The notes under the pieces are model-generated. The model did no database searches, was not told where the DNA came from, and worked only from the letters and a program-made list of their open reading frames with translations. DNA of 64,000 nucleotides from Fonsecaea monophora (taxonomy: Eukaryota; Ascomycota; Eurotiomycetes; Chaetothyriales; Herpotrichiellaceae), in contig NW_019174009.1 of the NCBI RefSeq assembly GCF_001642475.1, forward strand, positions 62,001-126,000. Direction: 5' to 3'. This document shows, in pieces, positions 11,701 through 23,087 of this stretch. Made by a program: the position numbers and the translations under genes. Position 1 is the stretch's first letter. Each line of letters opens with the position of its first letter.

Positions 11701-11899
11701 GCTGGACAAGTTCGATCCTTATTCGGCCTTCAAAGAGTCATTGGACAAGCTCCAGGCAGAACAACCCCAGCTATATCAAAATCTGACGTCGATCTTGGAG
11801 CAATCAGATCGTGATGTCTTGCAGAGCGTTGTCAACTATGCCGCTGCGACACACGCTGCCCAAGCGCAACAAGCGCAACAAGCCCAGGTGCAGGGATAA
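8741..11899 (+). CDS. importin-7/8-type karyopherin (Nmd5/Sxm1 family)
   Basis: Importin-beta superfamily transport receptor carrying cargo such as ribosomal and nuclear proteins through the pore under control of Ran-GTP. It is a single 1052-residue exon, the usual length for Nmd5/Sxm1/importin-7. The start has a strong context (CGACCATGG). An importin N-terminal domain covers about residues 20-105 (ALKQAEQHPGFIGALLDIL, LKNRISRGW), followed by HEAT-type helical repeats through the middle. Near 905-930 comes the acidic patch typical of this subfamily (DYGSDDDAEDWADEPGPEGPEWG), then a second acidic run (ADDDDDSILDD). The tail is alanine/glutamine-rich (HAAQAQQAQQAQ). Nmd5 and Sxm1 cannot be told apart without an alignment. 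Confidence 0.92.
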   Translation: MDLRTTIQSTLSADATIRSQAETALKQAEQHPGFIGALLDILQSEQDPPIRLSVAVYLKNRISRGWATEHTPHQPISEPERKPFRERLLPVLSSSPPQIRSQLIPILQTILQYDFPSKWPELMDITLQLMNTQDANQVYAGLQCLLAVCRTYRFRAGEERQNLDKVVNVAFPTLLGIGNKLVNETSLEAGEMLRLCVKCYKHAVYYGLPIPLQTHQATVDWCTLFLTIISKKPPESAMPEDAEDRERSYWWKARKWCYANLNRLFVRYGNPSALSPAQEKEYGAFAKNFITNFAPEILKGYLSEIEKWVGGNHWLSKPSLAFTLIFLEECVKPKVMWDKLKPHMDSLIKHLVFPVMCLSDEDLELFTDNPVDYLHRKLNYYEEVSAPDMTATNFLIALTKSRKQQTYVILSYVNEVVSRYESAPDDQKNPREKDGALRMIGSLASVILSKKSPIADQVEYFFVRHVFPEFRSPHGFLRARACETMEKFEQLDFKDPNNLMIIYQNIMESMADPELPVRVEASLALQPLIRHDAIRITMQSNIPQIMHQLLQLMNEVDVDSLSNVMEDFVEVFAEQLTPFAVALSTNLRDTYLRIIREILERNEARAAETGDEHNDYLDDKSIAALGVLQTIGTLILTLEATPDVLLLLESILMPIITITLENKLYDLYNEVFEIIDSCTYASRSISPTMWQAFELMHKTFKDGAELYLEDMLPALDNFVTYGQQRFIEHPPYLAAIAGMVRDIFADPKVGGVDRICGCKLAEAMMLNLRGGPLDSYIPTFLALPMEVLGSAEAKTVIRSYKLHLVEMVINCLYYNPILALQVLESHGWTNKFFSIWFGMIDNFRRVHDKKLCLATICSLLTIRADQVPQSVQTGWPRLLTGATYLFRTLPAAIKQREEAVKASDGVSDTISDYGSDDDAEDWADEPGPEGPEWGNVSAASLPDTKGDVKDESQAYLDFLSEEAKKFGALADDDDDSILDDSTLLESPLDKFDPYSAFKESLDKLQAEQPQLYQNLTSILEQSDRDVLQSVVNYAAATHAAQAQQAQQAQVQG

Positions 11900-14409
11900 C
11901 ACCGCTGGCGTAGCCATGTCAAGAGGATGCAAGACTTGCTCATTTCACTGTGCGCGTTGTGGATAGCGAGCGAGTGGCCGATGTGAAAGATGTGACTTAA
12001 TGGGGTTCTAGCTTCATGGGCGCTACGGAGAAAGAGGTGATCATCAGTTCTACTTGAGCGTGAAGAGCAAGCGTCATTTTTGTATCATGGGGTCCGGTTG
12101 AGTGGCGGCGGCTACCGCGGTGCTTGCGCCGTGTTGCTGGTCTTTGCTTGAAGGAATGCTCCAGTACTCTTTCTGGAGACGGGGGAGGTCGATGATTTGA
12201 AGGTTGCGAGCAGCACAAGATTGACTTTTGGAATGTCTGCCCTAAGGGTGGCTAAACAACAAGCTCTCTAAGGCTGTTCTAGGAGGGTGACTTTGCGACA
12301 CCACTAACCCCTGGGCGCAGGAAAAAGTTAAAGATACAACACTTCGAAGTGTCATCAATACCGTCGTGGAGCCGAGTCAATGCATGGCGTGAGGCGTCTC
12401 TCATATCTACACAGACACTGGACAAACAACTTCTGTCGGCCCCCAATGTTTTATCGCCACCTGATACCTCATTTCCGGATTCCAGATCTCAATTTTTCCT
12501 TTTGGGGAGGGATCTATCATGTATGCGAGAAGTTAGCGAGCGAGCGCGAGTGGATCTGGACAGAAAGTAGTGAGACAGAGACAGGGAGGGAGGGGTGGGG
12601 GATAAGAGAAGAGGAGAGAAGAGGAGAAAAGACCCAAGAGATAGATATCAAAGGTATTATCAATATCCTTTAAAACCGTCCGTCTAGTTATTAGTTTATT
12701 ATTGACCCTACCCATGGCATGAGCTTTGATTTAATATGTCTTTACGTAGTTAATAGCATCCATCTCGATTCCGCTCGCTCCCTTTGTTTTTGACGGTAGC
12801 CATCCGTGTTGGTAAGCGCACCCCTTGCTTGCCTTGTTTTGCCTTGTTTTGCTTTTTTCCTGCTTCTGCTTCTGCTTCTGCTTCTGCTTCTGGTGTGCTT
12901 CTCCTTCTTCTTCTTCTTCTTCTTCTTCTTCTTCTTCTTCTTCTTCTTCTTCTTCTTCTTCTTCTTCTTCCTCCTCCTCCTTCTGCTTGTGTATTCTCCT
13001 TGCACTGATCTGAGCCAGGTCACCCTGGGATGGGCACGGACGAGCTCTTTAGAAAAAATCGAGGGTATATACCTACGGTCGGTCATAGTATGGACGGTGA
13101 CGAGCGCGGGTAATCAGCGTCAGTCTTATGTCAGTGTCAGTGTCAATATCGGTGCGACCTGCTGTCAGCCTGTCATCGGCTCAGCTGTCAGTTAGTCAAC
13201 TCAGTCAGCTGCAGGTGCTTGCTTGGTTACTCGTATTGATTTGCGGATAGGGCGGCCCATACATCGATACAGACAGACAGTTCATACACGAGTGAGTGCG
13301 CAGAGCGGCAAAAGTCGTGTGAAATCAGTTGATATCAGAGGGATTGGGTCTGCAACACTGCTTGGACTCTGGATAGGTGTCGACGAGGTGCCTCCGCGTG
13401 TTCCGATGCCACCGCAAAAACACAGCAATAGCCCAACCCTCTTCGTCTCCCTTGATTGAGAACAGATTTCAATTAAAAAAAGGAATGGCACTGGCACCAG
13501 GTTTCTTAGAGAGAAAAAAGTGATCAAACATTGTCCACTCGCGTTTGAACAATTTAGTTAAAAAGCCATCCTTGACCATGACAAAGTTACCTGGTGAATG
13601 ATGCCAATATCCACAGCCAGCTTCGAATTCTCCCCTTTCCTCAAATAGCCATGTGCAAACAGATGATACTTGTGGGCGTTCTCGAACCGTAAAGTGCCGG
13701 GGTTGTGTCGCAGGCCTGTGGTGCTCCGGCCCTATTGAATGCCATATTGGATAATTTCTTTTTTTCTCTCCACAACTTTTGTCTGTCCATTTTTGCCCTT
13801 GTCCTGTTCCATACCTTTGTGTTCCACGCTCTTGCTCCTTCGCTATGCTGGCAATATCCCCCTAGACAACAGCAACATACACATGTGCACGCTCAAGCCC
13901 CAAGACCACACGTTTTCCCATCGATGCCATACAGTTTTGTTCGCACTCGTACCAGGGTAGTTTTTGTTTTCTCTAGACCTCCATGCTCCTCCCCCCCTTT
14001 GTTCGTGCAGCCTATTCCTGGGGTTTCCATGGCCATTTTGTGCCTCTGCGCATCTTTCTTCGATTCCAACACCCCACAGTCCCGAGCAAAAACACACAAG
14101 CCAAGTTCTCTAGGTCGTTCCTCATATGCAAAGATTGTCCCATTGCCGGCGCTTTCGACCAAGTTCAAACCCTCCAGCAGCCCAGCCTCCAGCACCGCCC
14201 GCCAATATCCACGATACAAAGCTAGTAAACAGATGTGCATTGAATCTGCCAGAATCAAGTACATGAAAGTGGGGCGAAAAAAACAAGTAGACCACGTTGC
14301 TCAACATGAAAGATGTCGTCGCAGTCGTTAATCGGTCAAATGAGTGAACTTTAGTGACGTTGTGTAGGCGACTTGAGAAAGGCAGAGAGTTCGGTGGATG
14401 GGAGGTGGG
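11900..14409. other. 2.5-kb convergent intergenic region with microsatellites
   Basis: Lies between the ends of the converging importin and RRM/zinc-finger genes. It contains a purine-rich stretch (about 12560-12650), the TTC microsatellite described separately, and a long pyrimidine-rich stretch (13700-14010). Open frames here are low-complexity or run through likely 3' untranslated DNA and were not accepted as genes. Confidence 0.5.
12861..12982. repeat. compound microsatellite (TGCTTC)n-(CTT)n-(CTC)n
   Basis: Five copies of TGCTTC (12861-12892) are followed, after a short break, by an uninterrupted CTT run at 12904-12970 (about 22 units) and a short CTC run. One strand is all pyrimidine across the core. 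The run produces artefactual poly-leucine, poly-phenylalanine, poly-serine or poly-lysine frames. Confidence 0.95.
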
Positions 14410-16565
14410 TTAGGCGGGGCTCTTCGCGCTCTGAGGACCACCATTGCGACGAGGGCCTTGGTTGTCATCAGGCGTCACCATGCTGAGGCTGTCAATACCA
14501 GCAGAGAGGAACGCGAACGGGTCTCCACCGGGGCCATTACCGTAAAAGCCATTCTGAGGGAGATTACTCGGTGCATTCGTGTCTGCAGCACCGCTAAAGG
14601 CAGCTTGAGCCGCAGGGCCGAACGAGGAATGTGACATGTTGCTAGATGCGTAGCCGGGAGTCATGTTGCCCATCTGTGGGAAGGGAGCCGCTGGTGGTCC
14701 ACCCATACCGGAAGGCATGCCAAATTGACTGGGTGGCTGGGCAAACGCCGCTCCAGAACCGAAAGCAGCTGCACCAGCACCATATGGAGCGGGTCCTGGA
14801 GTGCTAGCCATCGAGCCTGGCCCCATGCCATACTCGGAAGGAGGTGCCATTGGAGAGGGATAGGCCGAATCGACCACGACTGCAGCTCCGGAGCGAGGGG
14901 CACCACAACGCAGACAGTTGACGTTCTTGGCAAAGTTGTGGTATGAGCAGCCTTCTGCACCGCATCGCCAATCACCAGCTCTGAAAGGAACAATACCAGC
15001 GCCGCCACGGCCGTGATGGCCCACTCCATGTCCATGGTGTCCCATGTGAGGATGATGGCCCATCATGTGAGGAGGTCCATAGCTGGTGTACGAATTGTAA
15101 TATGGATCAACACCCGTAGCTCCTCCAGCAGGGAATGAACATCTGAAGCAGGCAGTACGGCGTTGGAAGTTGGAGAAGCCACACGAAGGACAGTTCCAGT
15201 CGCCTGGCCGTGGTCGGTTTTTGCTTGGAGGGAAGGGAGTCAAGATTTCGGCGGCACGATCGAGGACTCGGCTTGAAGAAGGCGAGACCTCGATGGCCTT
15301 TTCGTTGAGAGCGCGTCCGTTCATACAGAGACTTTCAGCGGCCTGTGAAGCAAAGTTAATTTTGTGTCAATCCAGGATCCAAGTATGAGGGGTGGAATTG
15401 ATGAAGTGTCGGAGGAGTTTGAAGAAAGGGGGAAGAAAAGGGTTGATATCAGTGCCGTAAGATGTGAAACTGGGAAATGAAAGTGAGACATACCTCTTCG
15501 TGGGAAGAGAAGACGGCGAAACCTGATCCGGTCGGCTTATGCTGATCTGGAGTACGAAGGGTCCAGAATGCGATTGGCCTCCCTCCGAATTGAGTGAACC
15601 AGCTCTCGAGTTCAGACTGCGTTGTGTCGTGCGGCAGACCGTTCATGTGTAGAACCTTGCTGCGTTCTTTCAAGAAGGCATTCACGTCGGCCCTGGCGTC
15701 CATGGGGCGAGTCAAAACATCCGGATGTTCGTGGGCGGGCTGAGACTTCCGAATGAGGCCCCGAAGAACCCTGGCCAGAGTGACTGCCTCTTCCATGGCG
15801 CGGCGAGGGGAGGCAGGCGCCAACGCCTGCAGATGGAAGGGCAGGTTGTGCTTAATTGGCGCCGACGATTGCACAGGCTCCACCTCGAGAGCAGCACAGA
15901 TGTTTGCGAGAGAACTGGGGCCAAATGGCAGGGACTCTGGATGGTGCTGCTGCCATCGGGCATACTCTGAACGCAGGTCAAAGGTCCGGGAGTGTTGCAG
16001 GTAAGCCGGTAGGACGACTGCCTTATCGCGAGCTTCTCGAGGCAACTGGACCCGCAAATCCCAGGAATCCAGTGTGACAAAGGAGAACTCCAGGTTCTTG
16101 GATATAAGGTGCTCCTGAGCGAAATGGTCAAAGCGAGTGACTGCATCCCGGAAAGAGCCGGCATTGCGAACATGTTCCCAAGTCAAGGTGGTGAGGCTGG
16201 CTGTGATTGCAAGGATCAGTTCATGCAAATCTCCGTCCTCCCGACACAGATGTACTCACTGCAAAGGGGTGTGATGGGCGTGTTGACGGGCTTCACTAGG
16301 ACGCTCTCCCGATAGATCTGGCACATTTGTCAACAGGTCCGGTCATTGCTTTGATCGCCTTTCATCTCCTTTATCCTCCTCCGTAGCAGGCATCGCCAAG
16401 AAAACGTACCTCATCACACGTCTTACTGTCGAGCAAGATCCAACCCAGTTCAATTACTTCTGCAGAATCTTTTGTCACATAAACACCATGTTCATCGCAA
16501 GTGGTCGCAACATGAATGACCACGTAGCGGTCAAGCTTGGGGACGGATGGAGCAGTGGTCGCCAT
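14410..16565 (-). CDS. RRM and double RanBP2-zinc-finger RNA-binding protein with degenerate exonuclease domain
   Basis: Exons 16565-16410, 16317-16260, 16200-15494 and 15342-14410 give 617 residues. Residues about 12-230 have the layout of a DEDDh 3'-5' exonuclease of the ERI-1 type (VIELGWILLD, PITPLCTSLTTLTW, SWDLRVQLP), but the catalytic DxE of the first motif reads HVA in VVIHVATTCDE, so activity is unlikely. An RRM follows at about 252-330 (KVLHMNGLP, GSGFAVF), split by the last intron. Two RanBP2-type zinc fingers sit near 352-378 (GDWNCPSC-x10-CFRC) and 428-457 (GDWRC...CLRC), separated by a histidine/glycine-rich linker. The C-terminus is glycine/proline/alanine-rich and disordered. 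The RRM plus two RanBP2 fingers resembles yeast Nrp1, a stress-granule RNA-binding protein of unknown role. A role in mRNA binding is inferred. Confidence 0.85.
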
Positions 16566-19540
16566 GACAGTTACGGAAAATGTGACCGTTGGGGTTTCGC
16601 TGGGAGGACGATAGGACAGGCGGGCAAATTATTGAGCAAGTCGAGAATTCTGGGCTATGCTTGAGACCTTGTCAGCCAGGATTCTAACAGACCGTGGGCA
16701 GGAAAAAGAAAGAAGTACCAGACAAGAGCTCACAGACGTCGAGTCAGGAAAAAAAAAGCAGACCACCGACCCAACTCCAGCAGCTCGGGGGAAGGTTAAG
16801 TGCAGGACAAGCGGCGAAGATGAATTTGATACAGGTCAACCTCTCTCTGATTCCCCCTGAAGACAACAGGATACGGAGGAAAAGAGAGGCAATTCGACAA
16901 AGATCAAAAACGGACGGGAGTGATGCCGATGGCTGCGAAAGTGAGTTGGGGAGAAAGATGAGAATCCCAAGTGGAAACAACAGCAGAGATGGAGTTCAGT
17001 TCGGGTGCAAGCAGTCAAGTTTGTCGAGGCAAAATCGGGGGAGCTAAACCACAAACTCACGTTCAACTCGGCTTTTCCTGTCCAGTTACCCAGTGGCTGA
17101 CTCTAGGTATCCCACTCCCACGCAAACCAACCCGCTAAACCTAAGTTAAGGACCAAACGGCTGCAGACCACCGACCGGATTCCTGGGTTTGGTGGTGGCT
17201 GGTTTACAAGCGATTCTCTTGTTGTTCTTTGTCCCTGCTGCAAAGAAAGTCAATGCCGACGATAACTGGGTGTGAGAAGAAGTCCTGTCTACTACTGGGT
17301 ATTCTCATATGGTGGGCCACGGCGCAGGTCGTTGGGGCTGTCACTGTCACCCATATTTCTCGAATTTCAATTGCATGGAAGTGTGACCTTCGAAGCATCT
17401 GCCTACTGCTGGGGTTTCCATCACTCCGGGGCCGACAGGCGAGGGTACCGTGGCCATGGGTTCACCATTCTGTCCTACGCATGTTTGATTGATGACCGCA
17501 CAAACCAAGGGAAAACCAAGGTGAGTGCAACCAACATGCCCCATTCATATCTACTCTACCTACTAATACTGGCTCTCACACAGCAAGCGACGTCTTATTT
17601 TACGATGCCTCCTCGTGGATATCTGCAGTCAATGACAGCCCTGCTTCGCGTGCGCTAATCGCGGCGACACTCGCACAAACAGCAAGGAGAAGGACGTCAG
17701 AAAAATTTAAAGAACGGTCCTCCCACCTGCGTGGTCAGTGTGGCTTGTTTCAGGACGCTGGGCCCTGGACTTCCGGAAAACGGCCTGCTCTGCTAATGCT
17801 AGTTGGTGGAGCTGCGAAGCACATTTCAAGTAAGGCTCCGTCTGTCAGTTCCGTGAGCTAGAAGCTCCCGGTGCCTGTACGAGGATGCTTGCTAGGGCCC
17901 CGGGACCAGGGGAGCAGGCAAAGGTTGTTAGTACCTAGGCTACTGATAGTGGGCACTTACTAGGCGTTGTGCTAGGCTAGGTGGCTAGCTCCCACATCCA
18001 CCAAATTCCGGAAACGTGGGATTCGCAGCGAGGGGCGCGAAGGGCTCTGTGCAAAAAAAAAAAAGCTTACTCGTACACTTTTTAATCCAGCAGAATTTCA
18101 CACTTATTTTGTACTCCGGGACCGCATCCCCTTCCATCATCATCAGCGCGGGGTCCACCCTCGACTCTGCACTTGCCTGCGGGCTGATGCATTGGTCTCC
18201 AGGTCTTCCACGAGCCCCGGGCATTGGCGTGCTGCCAGTGGCGCACTGAGGGGCTCAAATGTACCACAGAGGGAGGCCTGTCGTGTTGACTGTCTCTGCT
18301 TTCTTCACTGATTGACGCAGGTTGACACAGACTGACCACCAGGGTCCTCCATCACATCACGTCTGGGCCCTGCAACTTCAGCTCGCGGTCCTCCACCCTG
18401 TTTAGAGCCTCTTGGTACCGCTCCTCCTAGACTGAAATATCAACTGATTTTCATTTCCAGAAGGGGAAAGCGCCTGTTCCCGAGTTCCGGGGCACGAGCA
18501 GATGCGGTTCTGACGAGGACCCCCGGGCCCCGGTGCCTCTAGAGCTAGGCTAGTAGGGGTTGGTAGCTGGGGCGTGCTGCATTTGTACTGGGGTCTCAAG
18601 CCAAACTTTGCACAATGAGAATATTGTCTGACACAAAAATACCCTGTGCGCCGGAGAAAACCACCTGAAGACGATAGAGTGGTCACTGTGCCAGATTGCA
18701 CCTCACGTCGGAGAAGAAGAGGAAGAGGAACACTACTGCTCCTTAAGAGCGAATCTTGCCGGAGGTACAGGCCAATGTCGCCTATACGAGGGACTCCGTT
18801 ATTTCATCGGATTGGATTGAGATGGTCTCTTTTGCGCGTTTCTGCAAACGGGCTCGATGGGCTTGATGGAACGGGCAAGGCTGCCTGAAACGGGCTGGCT
18901 GCAGGTCGCAGGGTGCGCCCGTTTCCACCTGTACCCGTACTCCGGGTTGTCCACGCTTTTCCAGTCCCCTTTCGGTGAACCCCCTTCTGATCAACCAGCA
19001 CGTTGCTCCAGGTACGCAGTAGGCACTGTGGCAGTCAACGGAGTACCTCGTACTCGGTACACCCCGCCTTCTTTCTTTAACTACGAGTACGACCACTGCC
19101 GATGTCCCACCAAACCTCTTTAGGGTTCGTCACGGGCGACTTGCTTATCCCAAGCCCCAGCCAGTCTGAGCCAATGATGCCATAATGAGCCGTTTCTTCC
19201 TCATTGCCACTACCTGGAAAATCACCCAATGGAAATGTCCCAGATCAGATCTGGGGGTACCAAAAAGCAAAAGCAAAGATGCCCAATATCACCTGTCGTG
19301 GAAGATATTCACTGTGCAATGTCAATTCCTTCTTGAGGTATGGATCGGCATGTCCTACGGCTGATCCTGATGCCCAATCCGAGCACCCATCCCCGGTTGT
19401 GCCGCTGCCAAACACACCATAAACAAACCGCTACACTATATCAAAAAGTGAAAGGCTAGAAACTCACTCTCTTGCTCAACCCTCTCTCTCCGAATCAACC
19501 ACGATCTTCCGCTGATCGTCGGCTGCTCTAGAACATTGAA
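16566..19540. other. 3-kb intergenic region
   Basis: No gene is supported. Frames at 17229-17492 and 18016-18249 are short and show no recognised motif. A 14-base A run lies at about 18051-18064 and a GTAC-rich cluster (GAGTACCTCGTACTCGGTAC) at 19041-19060. The right end should hold the 3' untranslated region of the sulfite-oxidase-type gene, the left end the promoter of the RRM gene. Confidence 0.45.
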
Positions 19541-20837
19541 CTAAAGAATGTTCAAATCGAATGCAGCTTCATAGCCATTGTAGGCCACGCCTCTCAGATT
19601 CCAAGCTGATCGTTCACAGGTCTGCGTGTTACCCCCAGCGTCGGTGGCTTTTGCGAAAACCCTCTTGCCTTTACCTTTGTCCATCTTGATCTCGGCTCTC
19701 CACAGAGACCAGGTCCAACGACTGGCATCTTTGCCACCATCCTCGAGATGTGCGTCGGTCCAAGTTCTGCCTTCATCACCAGACACCTGAACCCTGACCA
19801 CCGGACCTTGAGCGCCTTGTGGAACAGCATACCCAAACACCTCGATCTTCCCAGAAGAAGGAAGAACAATCGTGGAGCCCGAGGTTGGGTAGGCAACACA
19901 AGAGTTAATCGGCATGTCCAGCATGGAGGGACACTGGTCCCAATATTTCTCAGCGGTTTCAACACAAACCGCCTCGGGCGGCAAAATCTTGTAGTCACGC
20001 TGCTGATAGAAACATGGTGATTCCCTGTCGGAGACGGTGATGCGATCTAGCCATTTCACAGAGCGAGCCCCCAGCACTCCCGGGACGATGGAGCGGACGG
20101 GGAAGCCGTGTCTGGCAGGCAAAGGCAAGCCATTCATCTTGTGCCCAAGAAGTGACAAGTCAGCAGACGCGCCGTCGAAAAAGGGGGCAAGGTTACGGTG
20201 CGCTCTCGATTCGTACCTTGACCGCCAGGATCACATCCATGGCTGGGTCCATAGCCCGGTCGAAGGGGATGCTACCCCCATACCACTCGTCGGCCTGAGT
20301 CTTGCCTCCGTAATTGGCAAAGTGGACATGTTTTGGTGGTACATTGTCACCCATGGTGCAGTGGTCCTGAACTCCGGCGGCGAGCAGAATGTCACGAACC
20401 CGAGGACCCTCCCACACGCAGGTCATGAGAGCAGCATCCTCCCAGTCGACTCCCACGACCTCCCTGATGCGAGTGCGCATAGTGTGTCTGCGGTTACCGG
20501 CGCACTGCAACGTGCAGGTCACCCTGGCTTGCGGGAAGTCGTTCATGAGCTGGTCGACGGTGAGACTAAGGGTCCTGCAGACGAAGGCCTCCCCGTCAAC
20601 TGTGACTCGATGGTCCGTTCCGACCTTGTGTTGAATCGGACCGTGGTTCCGGTCATAGTTGTCGGATTTGGTGATGAAGCTGTTGTCAAAATTGAGAGAC
20701 TATTCTTGTTCGGGGAAGAGAGAATGTTTCCCATACCTTGAAACAAGATCGATCATATACGGCTCCCGATTGATGGGTTTTTCGACCGTGCCATCGTCGT
20801 ACGGACAAACTTTTGCCTGTTTCGGCGTGTCAGCCAT
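19541..20837 (-). CDS. molybdopterin oxidoreductase, sulfite oxidase type
   Basis: Mo-cofactor enzyme of the sulfite oxidase/nitrate reductase family, expected to oxidise sulfite to sulfate or a related substrate. Exons 20837-20737, 20679-20217 and 20137-19541 give 386 residues. The start codon is in an excellent context (CACCATGG). The Mo-pterin domain is marked by NYDRNHGPI near 41-49 and LQCAGNRR with the molybdenum-ligand cysteine at about 93. The second junction joins DVILAVK to MNGLPLPARHGFPVR, which with VPGVLGARSVKWLDRI is the typical substrate-site stretch. The C-terminal Mo-oxidase dimerisation domain covers about 245-380 (GYAVPQGAQGPVVRVQVS, GRTWTDAHL). There is no cytochrome b5 domain and no mitochondrial presequence, so electron transfer directly to oxygen, as in plant sulfite oxidase, is possible but unproven. 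Confidence 0.88.
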
Positions 20838-21747
20838 GGTGGTATTCCCCTGGACAACACAGCACAATGCACGGGTAGCCTTACAACTGGCATGGCGAGC
20901 AGGTACAACGTCTGTGAGACTCTTTGGATAGATGAGCTCTACTGGAGAGATGTCGTCCTTGAGAGGGATGAAGCATTGGTTTGCACCCGAGGGAGCGGTG
21001 GGAGGCAGAGAAGATCAAAGGGGGGGGGGTAAGGGCATTCCCACCGCCATCTCGCAGTTGCTGGCACCGACGCTGTTCCCCGAAACCCCGATTGTTTTCC
21101 TGATAGGAGACTCGGTCAATGGAAAGTTCGTGCGGGGCAGAACGTGCCGATGCATGATTGGAGTGTTCTACTTGGTAGATCTGCAGGAGTTGTTGGTCCT
21201 GTCGTCTGGTGATAGAAATTCTCCCTGAAACACCCAGGTTTGTATAGACCTAGCCTGCTGCTGTCGACTAGCAAGGCTGAGCATGTCAGGATACCTACCC
21301 ACAACACGGTCTGCTACTGGAGCTGGGGAGCCACTGGAGCCCTCAAGTTAATAGGGAAGTCGGTTCAGCCAACCAGAGAGGTCATTGAGACGGAGCCATC
21401 GAGCACGCAATTTTACGGTCGATCATAACAGCCTGACTAGCACGTGTAGTTGTATGCTCGGTAAAAGCAGTACTTTCTGGATGGTAACGCAGATTGATCT
21501 GCCCGGACACCTGCTCTGAAGAAATTATATGGCTCAGCGTCTGTGTAGTGGAAGCTATCTTTTGAACCTAATACTTGGGCAGGATATGTATGCAGTACTT
21601 GTAGTTGGCAAGTATGAACTGAATAGAGCAAGTTCTGGGGCCTATGATCCGCTGTATGCCAGTACACATGGCTCGTCTCGGTTCACCTGCCGCCCGCAAT
21701 GGGCTTCGGATATTAATTCGACCTTAGTCCGCCATCCGTTGCGATAG
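20838..21747. other. intergenic region
   Basis: No supported gene. It contains the promoter of the sulfite-oxidase-type gene and a 10-base G tract (21020-21029). Open frames present lack motifs and start contexts. Confidence 0.4.
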
Positions 21748-21749
21748 CA

Positions 21750-22035
21750 TTGCTTGTGACCAGTTGGATCAGCAACTATATCTTTCAGCATGACCCTGTG
21801 GAGGTACGTTCCCTCTTTGCTTCCGCCGAAGATTGTCGCCTAACTCGTCTACAGCTCGTACAAGGCTCTTTCCCCAAAGACCCGCGCTGTCATAGGTGTC
21901 GCGCTGATGGTCAATGCGTCCGCGATGCTGCTGTTTTCGGATCAAATCGAAGCGTCCCTCGGACTGACGCCGCCTCCTGACGATCGCCAAAAGGTTTTCA
22001 AGGTGTACAGCGTGGAGCGGGAGACCAAGGGATGA
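21750..22035 (+). pseudogene. remnant of a small fungal membrane-type protein
   Basis: Two blocks read as good protein but cannot be joined. Block 1 (21750 to about 21803) encodes LVTSWISNYIFQHDPVE but begins with TTG where an ATG would be expected. A plausible intron follows (donor GTACGT at 21804, branch CTAAC, acceptor CTACAG near 21854). Block 2 (from about 21855) encodes SYKALSPKTRAVIGVALMVN, continues with a hydrophobic stretch and ends in a TGA near 22033. Splicing at the visible sites puts block 2 out of frame by one base. Together the blocks would be about 75-80 residues with one hydrophobic helix. A similar conserved small fungal protein is remembered only vaguely, so no name is given. 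A second exon further upstream is an alternative explanation. Confidence 0.4.
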
Positions 22036-23087
22036 AATTGAAGCAAGAATGTCGACGCAAGTCAGACGGTCGCCCGTGCCGTCCACCACGCCTCTTTCTA
22101 CGAAAGGGACGATGCCTGGAGCCGAATTCCGCAGCGAAGTTATGTTGTCGGTGGTATACATTATCAGTATATACGGGTCTGCGGAGAGGCCGCATGCCAC
22201 GTCAGAGGGCTACCGGTCGTCTTTCATGTGGAAGAAATGCCGACTCCTTGTCAGTCCTCAACGCATTTCCGGCGACCGAAGCACAGAAAGAAATTGGCGC
22301 TACTAGGTGTTCAACCAGTGAGGAGATGGGGTTTCACGCCATACCCGAGGACAACGAGCAAAATCGAGTCGATGGGGTCCAGAAAGGATGGACCCAGAGC
22401 TCGACATTCTGCTCGATACCTTACCCAACTGAGGTCTGGGACTGCTTATAGGAAAGGATGATGGAGATTGTGATCTCAGCTGGGCCGAGGGAGAGTCCCG
22501 TACCCTCCTGTGATTGTGAACCACGGCGGGTCGATGATGTTCTCAAAATTTGAACTGGATGGGTGCTGTCAGAAGAACCTTGGGAACTCGCGCTCGCCTT
22601 TCCCGAGGAATTTATTCCCAAGCCTCGCTTTCGAGACATTCCTTGTCACAAACCTCTGGACTCTTGAATTAGTACGCTCAGTATCCAATTGACTGGTAAA
22701 TCCACTCAGGGATACAATGCCTACGCAGATAGATAAAGCACTGCTGTCCATAAGTACCCATGCAGTTTGGTAGAATGATGTCTGTGATCTATCGGTGATT
22801 CATTGACCCGCAATCACCGAACAGGAAACTAGGTCTCACCTTCATTTCCAAACGAAACCTCTCTGTCTTATGATTAGGTCAATGGAGTTTACATTTTTCT
22901 AGCTGAGTTTGAGTTTGGTGCATAGTAAATAATAATACTCAGAAGCATAATCTGCTAGGTAATAGGCCCTCTATTTTAGAGATTCTTTTTTTGGAAGAGT
23001 GCTTGAGGTCTGGGAGTTGCGGTTTCGCACTTGGCCGTTGAGGGAAACAAGCTATTCCGATCCAATTGGATCCCCCTTTCTTGCCAG
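22036..23087. other. intergenic region before carbamoylase gene
   Basis: About 1 kb with no supported gene. It is AT-rich at 22850-23000, which fits the promoter of the next gene. Short frames on both strands have no recognisable features. Confidence 0.45.

Noticed and set aside
12742..13195. Poly-lysine, poly-leucine and poly-phenylalanine frames
   Set aside because: They are translations of the CTT microsatellite.
13705..14331. 208-codon plus-strand frame between importin and RRM genes
   Set aside because: Composition is low-complexity, there is no domain or signal peptide, and it overlaps the likely 3' untranslated region of the RRM/zinc-finger gene on the other strand.
17229..17492. Short frame with a hydrophobic stretch that could be a signal peptide
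   Set aside because: The downstream part is not coding-like and has no cysteine pattern or splice support.
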